Both the position numbers and the translations under genes were made by a program. A stretch of DNA of 56,824 nucleotides, taken from Candidatus Poribacteria bacterium (lineage in GTDB: Bacteria > Poribacteria > WGA-4E > PCPOR2b). The stretch covers positions 1-56,824 of the forward strand of contig JAJEAL010000043.1 of assembly GCA_022822785.1 (NCBI GenBank). Direction: 5' to 3'. The number at the start of each line of letters is the position of its first letter. Within the stretch, counting starts at the first letter, position 1. This document shows, one piece after another, positions 24,895-33,022 of this stretch. Under the pieces are notes generated by a model. The model had not been told where the DNA came from. It worked only from the letters and a program-made list of their open reading frames with translations, and did no database searches.

Positions 24895-25521
24895 ATGTTA
24901 AAAGTTCAGATGGCACTAATCGGTCTCTTAATCAGTTGCGTCGTTTTCATCTCCTGTGACCAGCTACAGGAACTATTGGCACCGGCAGCACCGGAGGAAA
25001 TGATGCCCGAAGAAATGATGCCGGAGGAGACCACACCTGAAGAAATGACGCCCGAAGAAACGACACCTGAGGAGATGATGCCGGAAGAGACGATGGCAGC
25101 GTATGCCTCTTGGGCGAATGTTACCTATGCCGCTGTGTCCCCTGCCCACGGTACGGGTGACCGTGTCGTTTACATCAACGATGTAGGGGTGATGGCATTG
25201 GGCGCTGGGATGACCACCTTCCCCGTCGGAACTGTCGTTGTCAAGGAAATCATGGATGACACGAACACCGCTGTCGCGGTCGTTGAGAGAATGGAGAAAA
25301 CGGACGACCCGATGTATGCCACGGAAGACGGGTGGCTATACAATGATGGAACGAATCAAGCTGCGTGTCACGGCTGTCATGCTACAGCTGGCACAGATCC
25401 AAAACCCGGTATGGACGCTGTCTTCACCATATTCCCGATGGCTGACATGGGGGGCGGGGACACGGACGGCGAGGACACCAGCGTGGTCAATGATGGCGAG
25501 GCTAACGACGAAGCCCAGTAA
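24895..25521 (+). CDS. Lipoprotein with cytochrome P460-like haem domain and PEExx repeats
   Basis: A 208-residue lipoprotein. Lipobox FIS-C gives Cys21 as the lipidated residue. Residues 33-67 are seven tandem 5-residue repeats PEE(M/T)(M/T), a flexible acidic linker. The globular part (about 70-185) has FPVGTVVVKEIM, a WLYNDG strand and the c-type haem site CHGCH (158-162), a layout like the cytochrome P460/cytochrome c'-beta family. Those bind a covalent haem and act on hydroxylamine or NO, or carry electrons; which applies here is unknown. ATG 24895 follows AAGGAG by 8 bases. It sits between the ABC permeases and their probable ATPase. Confidence 0.7.
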   Translation: MLKVQMALIGLLISCVVFISCDQLQELLAPAAPEEMMPEEMMPEETTPEEMTPEETTPEEMMPEETMAAYASWANVTYAAVSPAHGTGDRVVYINDVGVMALGAGMTTFPVGTVVVKEIMDDTNTAVAVVERMEKTDDPMYATEDGWLYNDGTNQAACHGCHATAGTDPKPGMDAVFTIFPMADMGGGDTDGEDTSVVNDGEANDEAQ

Positions 25522-25594
25522 TACTGACCCTGAACCTGAAAAGCCAAATTCCAATTAGTGCCTAACAACCTGCTTGGCTCAATGAGCTAGGAAT

Positions 25595-25743
25595 TATGGT
25601 GAACAATATAAATATGTAGACACTTTCGATCCACATGTTTGGTAGGCGCTGTTTCCAACTGCGCTGTCCAATCTCCCATTTGGTAGGCGCTGTTTCCAAC
25701 TGCGCCGGTATAGAGTGTCCAAGTAATTCTAAAATTCACCATA
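25595..25743. repeat. MITE-like element, copy 4
   Basis: A 149-base element nearly identical to copy 1. The ends are perfect 10-base inverted repeats TTATGGTGAA / TTCACCATAA, with two internal GGCGC hairpin units. It occupies the 327-base gap between the P460-like gene and the ATPase gene; otherwise nothing is seen there. Confidence 0.8.
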
Positions 25744-25860
25744 ATAGGCAATACACTGGGTATTTTGGTTGACCTTGTTGATAGAAGAGTTTCACGCGCA
25801 AGAAGTCGGAGTTGAATTATCAATCTGCACGTTCTCGCGTGTGGGAGTGTGTCAACACCT

Positions 25861-26979
25861 ATGCCAACCGTGAAACTTGAAAATCTCACCAAGCGTTTCG
25901 ATGACATCGTTGCGCTTGACGGGGTCAACCTTGATATCCACGATCAAGAATTTTTCGTCCTGCTCGGTCAGACTGGAGCGGGCAAAACGACTACCCTGCG
26001 CTGTATCGCCGGACTCGACCTCCCTGAAGACGGCGCAATCTACCTAGATAATCAACAGATTAACCACCTCACCCCCGCTGAGCGGGATGTCGCCTTCGTG
26101 TTTCAGGCGCATATCCTGTACCCTCACCTCACCGTCTACGAAAATATGGCGTTTCCGCTGCATCCACGCGGCTTATCAGCGGACGAGATCCATAGCCGTG
26201 TCACCGAAATTGCGTCAATGCTCCACATCGAACACCTCCTACAACGTAAACCAAGTCAACTCAGCGGTGGCGAAACACAGCGGGTTGGACTCGGCCGAGC
26301 GATGGTGCGGCGGCCTCAGCTCTTCCTGATGGACGAGCCAATCTCCAATCTAGATGCCAAACTCCGCACAGAGATGCGGGCAGAGATTAAGTGGCGACAG
26401 CGCCAACTGGAGACCACCACGCTGTACGTCACCCATGATCAGATTGAAGCGATGTCGATGGCTGACCGCGTTGCGGTGCTGGAAGCCGGGCGGGTTCAAC
26501 AGGTCGGTACACCGATGGAGATTTACGACCGTCCAGCGAATCTGTTCGTCGCTGGCTTCATCGGCAATCCAAGCATGAACCTAATCCCTTGCCAACTCGC
26601 AACTGCTAACGGGAAAGTCTATCTGGAACTAGTTGGGGGACGTCGGCTGCCGGTCAAGGACGAAAGGATTGCCCATACCCTAACCGCGTCCGGGAGAGAT
26701 CGAAATCTCATCCTCGGCGTCCATCCGGAGGATCTCCTTATCAGTGGCGAGCGTTCCCCAGAACATATCCCCGTAGAAGTCTACAGCTTTGAACCGCTCG
26801 GTGCGGAAACCATTGTGGACCTGACCCTTGCCAAGAACGAAACGGACGACGATATAATCCTGAAATCCAGAGTGGGGACGACCTTTGATGTCCGTGTTGG
26901 GGAGATGTTGTGGATGACCTGCGTGCCCGAACGGATCCACCTCTTCGACGGGGATACAGGTGAGGCGCTTTGCTCCTAG
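25861..26979 (+). CDS. Sugar ABC transporter ATP-binding protein (MalK/UgpC type)
   Basis: A 372-residue ABC ATPase. Walker A GQTGAGKT, Q-loop FQAHILYPHLTV, signature LSGGETQRVGLGRA, Walker B LFLMDEP and the H-loop in YVTHDQ are intact. The C-terminal ~130 residues are a TOBE/MalK regulatory domain. ATG 25861 gives the standard family start (PTVKLENLTKRF); GTG 25849 would add four residues, and neither has a well-spaced ribosome site. It most likely powers the permease pair at 22529-24590, although a lipoprotein gene and a MITE intervene. Confidence 0.87.
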   Translation: MPTVKLENLTKRFDDIVALDGVNLDIHDQEFFVLLGQTGAGKTTTLRCIAGLDLPEDGAIYLDNQQINHLTPAERDVAFVFQAHILYPHLTVYENMAFPLHPRGLSADEIHSRVTEIASMLHIEHLLQRKPSQLSGGETQRVGLGRAMVRRPQLFLMDEPISNLDAKLRTEMRAEIKWRQRQLETTTLYVTHDQIEAMSMADRVAVLEAGRVQQVGTPMEIYDRPANLFVAGFIGNPSMNLIPCQLATANGKVYLELVGGRRLPVKDERIAHTLTASGRDRNLILGVHPEDLLISGERSPEHIPVEVYSFEPLGAETIVDLTLAKNETDDDIILKSRVGTTFDVRVGEMLWMTCVPERIHLFDGDTGEALCS

Positions 26980-27187
26980 TAGTAGGCATACTCCGTATGC
27001 CGTAACCTTCCTATGCTAGCTAAACCGCTGATTTCGCCCTGATAGTCGGTGATGTGTGCTTCTCTCCTAACCCTCATAGCCCTAAACGTACAACCGGCAA
27101 TTCCGACTGTCTTTCGCTCCCGTTGCCTTAAATCCCGACGATAAGTTGGGGATTTATCGGGGAGGAGCACTATGTGTCAACAGCTTT

Positions 27188-27261
27188 AGCCCCAGCGGGG
27201 CGGCATGTTTATAGCAAACGCGACACCCCATACACAATAAAGCCCCAGCGGGGCGACATGT
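27188..27261. repeat. Two GCCCCAGCGGGGC hairpin repeats
   Basis: AGCCCCAGCGGGGCGGCATGT (27188-27208) is repeated with one change at 27241-27261. Each contains the hairpin GCCCC-AGC-GGGGC. They lie between convergent genes and may help end both transcripts. The rest of 26980-27277 shows no gene. Confidence 0.65.
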
Positions 27262-27277
27262 GCTAGTCTGAGACATT

Positions 27278-28327
27278 TCAAGCCACCGGCACAATTTCGC
27301 CCGTCCTCACCGACTCCGCCTCTTTATAACAAAGCAGCAACGCGTCCCTTGCACCAACGCCTGATAGCGCGGTCGGCTCGCTCCCACTATTAATCGCATC
27401 AACAGCATACTGAATCTCGCCTGTAAACGCATCAACGGGATCTACCTCGCCCAGATCGACCTCCTGAACGTCCCTGTCATCGGTCAGCAGTGTCAATGGG
27501 GTTGAGGTCACCGGTTCGCCACCAAGCGTTGCAAACTCATACAGCAGCGTCGCTTTCTCCAAATAGAGCTCGAACCCGTGCGAAAACGCACGTCCCTGCT
27601 GAGATACCGCCCCCGACGAGCAGCTGATCGAGAGATCTTTGTCGTTGTAGATATACTGCGTGGTCAGGTATTCGACAAAATCACCGGCAGCGAGCTTGCC
27701 TTGCGAGAAGACCGCATCGGGTACACCACCGAGCAGCTGGATAAAATGCGTATCGTGGATGTGCAGGTCAATCCCCGGTCCCCCGCTCTTTTCTAAGTCC
27801 GCGAAATCGCGCGTCCATGTCGGCTGAGAGATTACCCGCTTGAAATGCCCACCGAGTAACTCCCCGTATTCCCCGCTATCGACCGCTTGTTTGGCGTAGG
27901 CAAATTCGGCGAAAAACGGCAGGACGTGCGCCACCATCAACTGCTTCCCACTTTCCACACCGACCTGTACCACCTCGTTTGCACCGTCTAGCTTAATCTC
28001 AATCGGCTTCTCGACAAGGACATGCTTCCCCGCTTGGAGTGCCGCGATACTGACCGATTTGTGCATATAGGTCGGGAGGCAGATGTTTACCATGTCGATG
28101 TCAGGATCTGCAAGCAGTTCCTCGATCTGGTTGTACTTCCGCAGGTGCGAGAGGTCTTCGTTCCCACCGCGCGGACCGAAATTTCCCTGAATCCCCGTCC
28201 AATCGCCGTCCAACTTTTTCTGATCGCGCGTACAGATAGCGACCACCTCCCCGCCGGAGACCTTCTTCGCGCCGTAGTAGTGGATCATTCCCATGAAACC
28301 GATACCGATAATTCCGATTCTGACCAT
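27278..28327 (-). CDS. Gfo/Idh/MocA family oxidoreductase
   Basis: A 349-residue NAD(P)-dependent oxidoreductase. The Rossmann start IGIIGIGFMGMIHYYGAKK, the VNICLPTYMHKS strand and the EKPIEI motif (catalytic-type Lys) identify the family, whose members oxidise or reduce sugars and inositols. ATG 28327 follows GGAGGG (minus strand). It is convergent with the sugar ABC ATPase gene, and the imported sugar could be its substrate (inference). Confidence 0.85.
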   Translation of the reverse strand: MVRIGIIGIGFMGMIHYYGAKKVSGGEVVAICTRDQKKLDGDWTGIQGNFGPRGGNEDLSHLRKYNQIEELLADPDIDMVNICLPTYMHKSVSIAALQAGKHVLVEKPIEIKLDGANEVVQVGVESGKQLMVAHVLPFFAEFAYAKQAVDSGEYGELLGGHFKRVISQPTWTRDFADLEKSGGPGIDLHIHDTHFIQLLGGVPDAVFSQGKLAAGDFVEYLTTQYIYNDKDLSISCSSGAVSQQGRAFSHGFELYLEKATLLYEFATLGGEPVTSTPLTLLTDDRDVQEVDLGEVDPVDAFTGEIQYAVDAINSGSEPTALSGVGARDALLLCYKEAESVRTGEIVPVA

Positions 28328-28427
28328 TAGTTCCCTCCGTGTTTTGTAACGAAAAATATGCCGCCCTGTTTTTTTATTGTTGAGGCAAACATATTTCTCC
28401 TATATTTTTTATAAGTAACAATTTGGG

Positions 28428-28766
28428 TTGATTAACGTCTTGACAATACTACTCTGGTTTTCAGGTTGGGCTGCCCGTGATTTTGAAGTCCGTCCGTCTG
28501 TTTTTGTCGATGAACAACAGAAAAGTAGTTTTGAGATATATGTCCCAATTCTTCGTCAAGCGAGGGAACGGCTCAAATCTGACGGTGTACTTGTCTTACA
28601 TCTAGGCAAAAGTGTCAAGTGTGATATGGCTGCTCATTTACAGAAACTTGGTAAACGATGGTTCCGTTCGGCGAATCTTTTCGATGAAAGTGTCGCCCAC
28701 TGTGAATCGCACGGTATCCGGGACAAAGGAACAGTTACTTCTCATCAGTATCTTGTGTTGTACTAG
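28428..28766 (+). pseudogene. C-terminal remnant of a SAM-dependent (probably DNA) methyltransferase
   Basis: A 112-codon open stretch whose first ~20 codons look arbitrary. From VRPSVFVDEQQKSSFEIYVPILRQA it reads as the last third of a Rossmann methyltransferase: a strand/turn LKSDGVLVLHLGKS and a conserved-looking tail HGIRDKGTVTSHQYLVLY. No SAM-binding FxGxG or catalytic DPPY-type motif is present, because the N-terminal part is missing. No good start or ribosome site exists. It lies at the downstream edge of the DpdA-type island, facing it. Assignment to DNA methylases is from remembered similarity of the tail. Confidence 0.5.
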
Positions 28767-28831
28767 CACCTACCGCCTGATGGAGCACCCGTTGATATTC
28801 CTGATCGGCTTGACGGATCTAATTTGTATTG

Positions 28832-29866
28832 TTACTTCAGCGTGTCAGACCTTTCTACGATTTGATCGATGAGTGGGCGATAAGTCGAGTTATGCAGATG
28901 TTCTTTGTACCATTCTACATAAGTTTTATTTTTTATGTGCTCTTGAATCATTCTATTTTCTTCCAGCAACGTCCATAAGTTGTGGGTGGCTCGGTTGCAA
29001 GCACCAAAGGTACGGTTCGCTTTAAGACCCTCTAAACCATACTTTTGACAAGCGGGACATTGACACTCTTCCAATTTTTTCAATTCTTGCGAAGTTGGTT
29101 CGCGCACCTTCCAATTACCAAGATCGGCTATGGAACGATCACCAATTCCTGGTAACTGCACAAGCCCGCGCGCTGCGCGAACACGCCAACCAACGGAATC
29201 CACCGAATCCATCTTCAACAACGCAGCGATGTGCAACGTGGCTGTTCCGCCAACTCCAAAGAGGTGTAATTTCTGATTTGCAAATGTCTCACGAACTTTA
29301 TATATACTGTTAAGTATTTTCTTATAAGACATGGATTTAGGGGCACGTAAGAGATTGGGAACAATCCCACCGATGGCAAAAATTGATTTTTCCCGCAGTT
29401 TTTCATCTTCATTAAACAGACGAATGTATTTGTTCAAACGGCGACTTACATGCAGGATCGGCACATAACCATCGTAAGAAAATTCTTGATTAACTGCCAT
29501 TGTCTTTTCTAAACATTTATTTTGTTTATAATCGCTCATGCACGGTGTAGGAATGTAATCTTGAGGGATTACGTACCAGTCAGGCTTTACCTTTTTCACG
29601 AATGCCTTATAATCATCACGCGGCACTTCGCCCCCAGCCCGTGAAAATCTGAATGCTCCATTATCCAAGTAGATTTTTACATGCTTTGGAACACTAAGAC
29701 TGGTGTGCAATCCCTCCTCTATAGCTCGACGATAGCGAGTCCGGTTTTGATGAAATTCTGCGTAGGAAACCATTACAGCATCTAGATCAGACAAGTAATA
29801 AGGTGAGGCGGTATCCCATACTCGTGGCTTGATACTGTTTAGATTCAAACCTGCAACGATTTTCAT
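28832..29866 (-). CDS. DpdA-like tRNA-guanine-transglycosylase-fold enzyme
   Basis: A 344-residue TGT-fold protein. Comparison with bacterial TGT gives YLDNGAF (Asp68) for the DSGGF catalytic Asp, PQDY (Asp103) for the base-binding FDE Asp, IGGIVPN (165-171) for the base-pocket GGL loop, and VDSVGWRVRAARG (Asp223) for the nucleophile Asp. The zinc site is C268-x-C270-x2-C273 with His295. DpdA enzymes insert preQ0 into DNA in place of guanine; canonical TGT acts on tRNA. The diverged DSVGWR segment and the HerA-NurA neighbours favour a DNA substrate (inference). ATG 29866 is chosen because it follows the nurA stop by two bases behind AAAGGAAATTAGGG; an upstream start would overlap nurA. Confidence 0.8.
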   Translation of the reverse strand: MKIVAGLNLNSIKPRVWDTASPYYLSDLDAVMVSYAEFHQNRTRYRRAIEEGLHTSLSVPKHVKIYLDNGAFRFSRAGGEVPRDDYKAFVKKVKPDWYVIPQDYIPTPCMSDYKQNKCLEKTMAVNQEFSYDGYVPILHVSRRLNKYIRLFNEDEKLREKSIFAIGGIVPNLLRAPKSMSYKKILNSIYKVRETFANQKLHLFGVGGTATLHIAALLKMDSVDSVGWRVRAARGLVQLPGIGDRSIADLGNWKVREPTSQELKKLEECQCPACQKYGLEGLKANRTFGACNRATHNLWTLLEENRMIQEHIKNKTYVEWYKEHLHNSTYRPLIDQIVERSDTLK

Positions 29867-29868
29867 CC

Positions 29869-31479
29869 CTAATTTCCTTTGACCATTTTTTGAAAACGCG
29901 ACATGATCCATTGTCCAGTTGCCGAATCAATCGATTTTCCAACATCTTTTGAGAGTGTATGTGCGTGCTGAGTAACGGTTGGAATGAGATAATTTACTGG
30001 TCGATCAGCCATAAATGAGTGGTCTACGTCAACTGTAAAACCACACTTCTGTATACCAGATAGAATCTTTTGGGTTATTTTTTCGGGGTTACCAAGAGAT
30101 TCGGAGTAGAAGAACTCATAACGGGGGAGCTGCTGCTGTGGGCTTTTGGAATGGCCGATAAAGAACATGTAAACGTGAGCAATTTCACACAATCTTTTGT
30201 ATGGATTGATATCTACTTCTGGATGTTGGTCTTGATAGGTTTGAAAGTAGGTATTAAGATCATCGAGATCTGCTCTGAGATTCAAATTCGCCCTTGTAGT
30301 GAATGAGCGGCGAATCAGGCAAGTTGCTACAGCTTGTTCTAAATTATCTCCCACAAATGATGGGGAGGCCAGTAGCACACTCATCATTTGCCCATCGTTG
30401 AACGTGTAATTACCAAATTGCCAATTTGGATCGATATATTTCGCAACGAACCAATCGACGATTGCGCTATAGACTTTTAGTTGTACGTTTTTCGACACGC
30501 CGCAGTAAACCGCACCGATTGCTCTCGCATAACTCAAGCAATCGAGCATCTCACGTATAGCTTCGCGGGTGAAATCACCCCTTCTATTTTCAATTAGGAA
30601 GTTGTCAAGGTAAGCGTCTTGCGGAAATAAACTTCCATCTCTAAAAATAATATCAGGTGGACGCATGTTTGCTTTCAACAAGTATCCAAGATCAAACTTA
30701 TACTGACCAACATCCATCGCCGAATCTAAACACCGCTGATAATCTTCGTTTTCGAGTTCGTCTTGATAGGACGGATCAATTAGCATCCATCTCATTAACT
30801 CCTCATCCGGCTTGGGGTTAAAGATATTGTCAAACTTAGGACTGCCATCCTGCACCGTGTATAATGTGCCTGCTGCATTGTTGAGTACAAATGGAACTTG
30901 GCGCTTAAAAAAAGGTGCGGGAACAGGAACAGCACTACGATGTTGGCTAACGTCGGAAGCTCCAATAACTGGGAGACGACCATTCCAGACAGTTTCGTCA
31001 ATTGTAATCGGGTTGAGGAAGTATTCTCCGAGGATGTGATCATCAAGGTGTTTTTGCACAGCCTCTGCATCAAGATGAACTGTCCGTCGTGTTCCGCCTT
31101 TGGAAGGTTGATTCACACGGATTTGTCGTCTACTCATCCCAAGTCCGCGAATTGCCACTGTTTCTAACAAGTTTGCTAACGCTTCAGACTTGGGAGAGTT
31201 TTGCTCAATCTCGTGTTTCAAATCAATCAGAAAGTCGAAATAGAGTTGCTGTGGTTTTCTCTGCAATAAAGCTTCACGGACTTTTTGAAATGTCGTTTCC
31301 CAAACCTGTTCAATTTCCACTACACGCCGCATATATTCGGCGGTAGTTGCAAGGGGATCATATCCCTGAAAAGTGCCCTCCTGTGGACGATTATGTACTT
31401 CTGCAGAACTGATTACTTCATTAAAATTGATCTCTAGCTGCAAATCAGATTGCTGCTGGGACTTGGATTTACGTGGCAT
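29869..31479 (-). CDS. NurA-domain nuclease
   Basis: A 536-residue NurA-type nuclease. The metal-binding motifs are VIGASDVSQ (Asp176) and FRDGSLF (Asp281), matching the two key acidic motifs of NurA, with a late TQHAHTLSKDV segment (about 503-513) in the place of the conserved C-terminal histidine. An N-terminal extension of about 160 residues precedes the domain. NurA is a 5'-3' exonuclease/endonuclease that works inside a complex with HerA in archaeal end resection and in some bacterial defence loci. ATG 31479 follows GGAGGAG. HerA is directly upstream (15-base gap) and the DpdA-like gene follows two bases after the stop. Confidence 0.8.
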   Translation of the reverse strand: MPRKSKSQQQSDLQLEINFNEVISSAEVHNRPQEGTFQGYDPLATTAEYMRRVVEIEQVWETTFQKVREALLQRKPQQLYFDFLIDLKHEIEQNSPKSEALANLLETVAIRGLGMSRRQIRVNQPSKGGTRRTVHLDAEAVQKHLDDHILGEYFLNPITIDETVWNGRLPVIGASDVSQHRSAVPVPAPFFKRQVPFVLNNAAGTLYTVQDGSPKFDNIFNPKPDEELMRWMLIDPSYQDELENEDYQRCLDSAMDVGQYKFDLGYLLKANMRPPDIIFRDGSLFPQDAYLDNFLIENRRGDFTREAIREMLDCLSYARAIGAVYCGVSKNVQLKVYSAIVDWFVAKYIDPNWQFGNYTFNDGQMMSVLLASPSFVGDNLEQAVATCLIRRSFTTRANLNLRADLDDLNTYFQTYQDQHPEVDINPYKRLCEIAHVYMFFIGHSKSPQQQLPRYEFFYSESLGNPEKITQKILSGIQKCGFTVDVDHSFMADRPVNYLIPTVTQHAHTLSKDVGKSIDSATGQWIMSRFQKMVKGN

Positions 31480-31494
31480 TAACTCCTCCGTATT

Positions 31495-33009
31495 TCAAGT
31501 TGGTCGTCTTACTAATTTTGCCCATTTTTCTTCCATCATTTCCTTAAAAATATTTGGTGTTTCGCCCCCCTCTGATTTTGGAGTTTCTCGTTGTCGAATT
31601 TTAACGGGAATGGTGTGCTTTATACTCTCATAAGTGCCTGAAAGCAAACCCGTTCCTTGTGGCATCTTCGATAGGGCATTTAACATTTCTTCTGAAGCGT
31701 CCGCTTTCACACCGCGAATAGCATCAAGTTGATCCGGCTCTAACGCAAAAACAAGACGTGTGTTACATTGACGAATTGTTCGCTTATCAATGTCAACAGG
31801 GCTTTGTGTCATGAGTACCATCGCAATCCCATGATGCCGGCCCATACGAACTCCTTCTCGAATAATCTGTTTGCAGGGGCTGCCTTCTCCCTCAGGGACA
31901 AATAAATGAGCTTCGTCAATAACGGCAACATAAGGTGGAATGAATCCTCGTAACCGTAAATCTTGTAATTCCCTCAACAGAGCAGTAGCAACAGTTTGTA
32001 ACCTATTTGATGTCAGATGTTTGCAGTTGATAGAAAGACATGGAATCATTAGTTCGGGCCAATTTGCTCGTCCAATTCCTTCACCAAAGATGTTGTGTCT
32101 AGATAAGAACTCGGTTCTCATACTTGCTAGGCTTACGGAACTGGCTGTCTTCGTCAATTTTGGACCAACCTTCTCAACTCTGTCCACCAAATCTGTAATA
32201 GAAAATTTTTTTCTTTTGTCTGCACTAATCTCATCTTCTAACTCCAAAAACGCTGCTGTGATGATGTTTTGTTGCAACTCTGAGTCAGTAGGAACGAGAT
32301 CAATGAGTTCTCGATCGGTCAGTGATGAAATGCGAATGTTGAAGTCTTTGCCCGGAGTACGAACCTGACCTCCTAACCCTTTTACTAGATTTGAATACTC
32401 GTCTTGAGTATCAATAAATATAACGGGTAAATCATGTTTCACTAGCTCTTCAGCAATAACACCCATCGCGTAACTTTTGCCGCTACCGGTTGTTCCGCAA
32501 AGAAAAAAATGTCGTTGAATAGACTCCCGCTTGAGAATAATGTTAGTAGTTGTGCCACTGACCGTCTTACCAATCTTCAGACCAATCGATTTATCTTTAG
32601 TCAGACCAAGTGCTTGCACAATCTCATCGTCATTGGCGATAAATACGTCCGAGCCAGGCTGAGGCAATGTCTGCGGTGATTGCATGGTTTGATCAATAAG
32701 TTCCTCGATTAATTCAGCTTCCGCAAGACGGAAAATTGTTGTGCTATGTTCCTCCCCCGGATAGTTTGCTTCCATTCCCAAGGTATCACGAACATTGATG
32801 CTTTGAGGATTTTCTTGAGGATTTTGCTCGTGAGCACTACGAATTCGACCAATGAGCGTGCTATCCACATTATTCCTTGACACGGGCACTCGAACAAGCG
32901 TACCCGGTTTGACATCTTGCCCAGCCTTTAGTTTAATCCGGATAACTTCAAACGTTGGAGTTTCCTGATCGGAAATAACTGTACCAATGGGATCTGTATT
33001 AGAACTCAT
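31495..33009 (-). CDS. HerA-type hexameric DNA-translocating ATPase
   Basis: A 504-residue HerA/FtsK-superfamily ATPase. An N-terminal HAS-barrel-like region (about 1-115) precedes Walker A GTTGSGKS (172-179), Walker B VAVIDEAH (Asp366-Glu367) and the sensor-like LMTQSP (399-404). HerA forms a ring that drives DNA through an attached nuclease such as NurA. ATG 33009 is selected because AGGAGG precedes it by 7 bases; a start 27 codons upstream would overlap the previous gene. It is the second gene of a four-gene minus-strand operon. Confidence 0.88.
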   Translation of the reverse strand: MSSNTDPIGTVISDQETPTFEVIRIKLKAGQDVKPGTLVRVPVSRNNVDSTLIGRIRSAHEQNPQENPQSINVRDTLGMEANYPGEEHSTTIFRLAEAELIEELIDQTMQSPQTLPQPGSDVFIANDDEIVQALGLTKDKSIGLKIGKTVSGTTTNIILKRESIQRHFFLCGTTGSGKSYAMGVIAEELVKHDLPVIFIDTQDEYSNLVKGLGGQVRTPGKDFNIRISSLTDRELIDLVPTDSELQQNIITAAFLELEDEISADKRKKFSITDLVDRVEKVGPKLTKTASSVSLASMRTEFLSRHNIFGEGIGRANWPELMIPCLSINCKHLTSNRLQTVATALLRELQDLRLRGFIPPYVAVIDEAHLFVPEGEGSPCKQIIREGVRMGRHHGIAMVLMTQSPVDIDKRTIRQCNTRLVFALEPDQLDAIRGVKADASEEMLNALSKMPQGTGLLSGTYESIKHTIPVKIRQRETPKSEGGETPNIFKEMMEEKWAKLVRRPT

Positions 33010-33022
33010 CAATAACCTCCTA

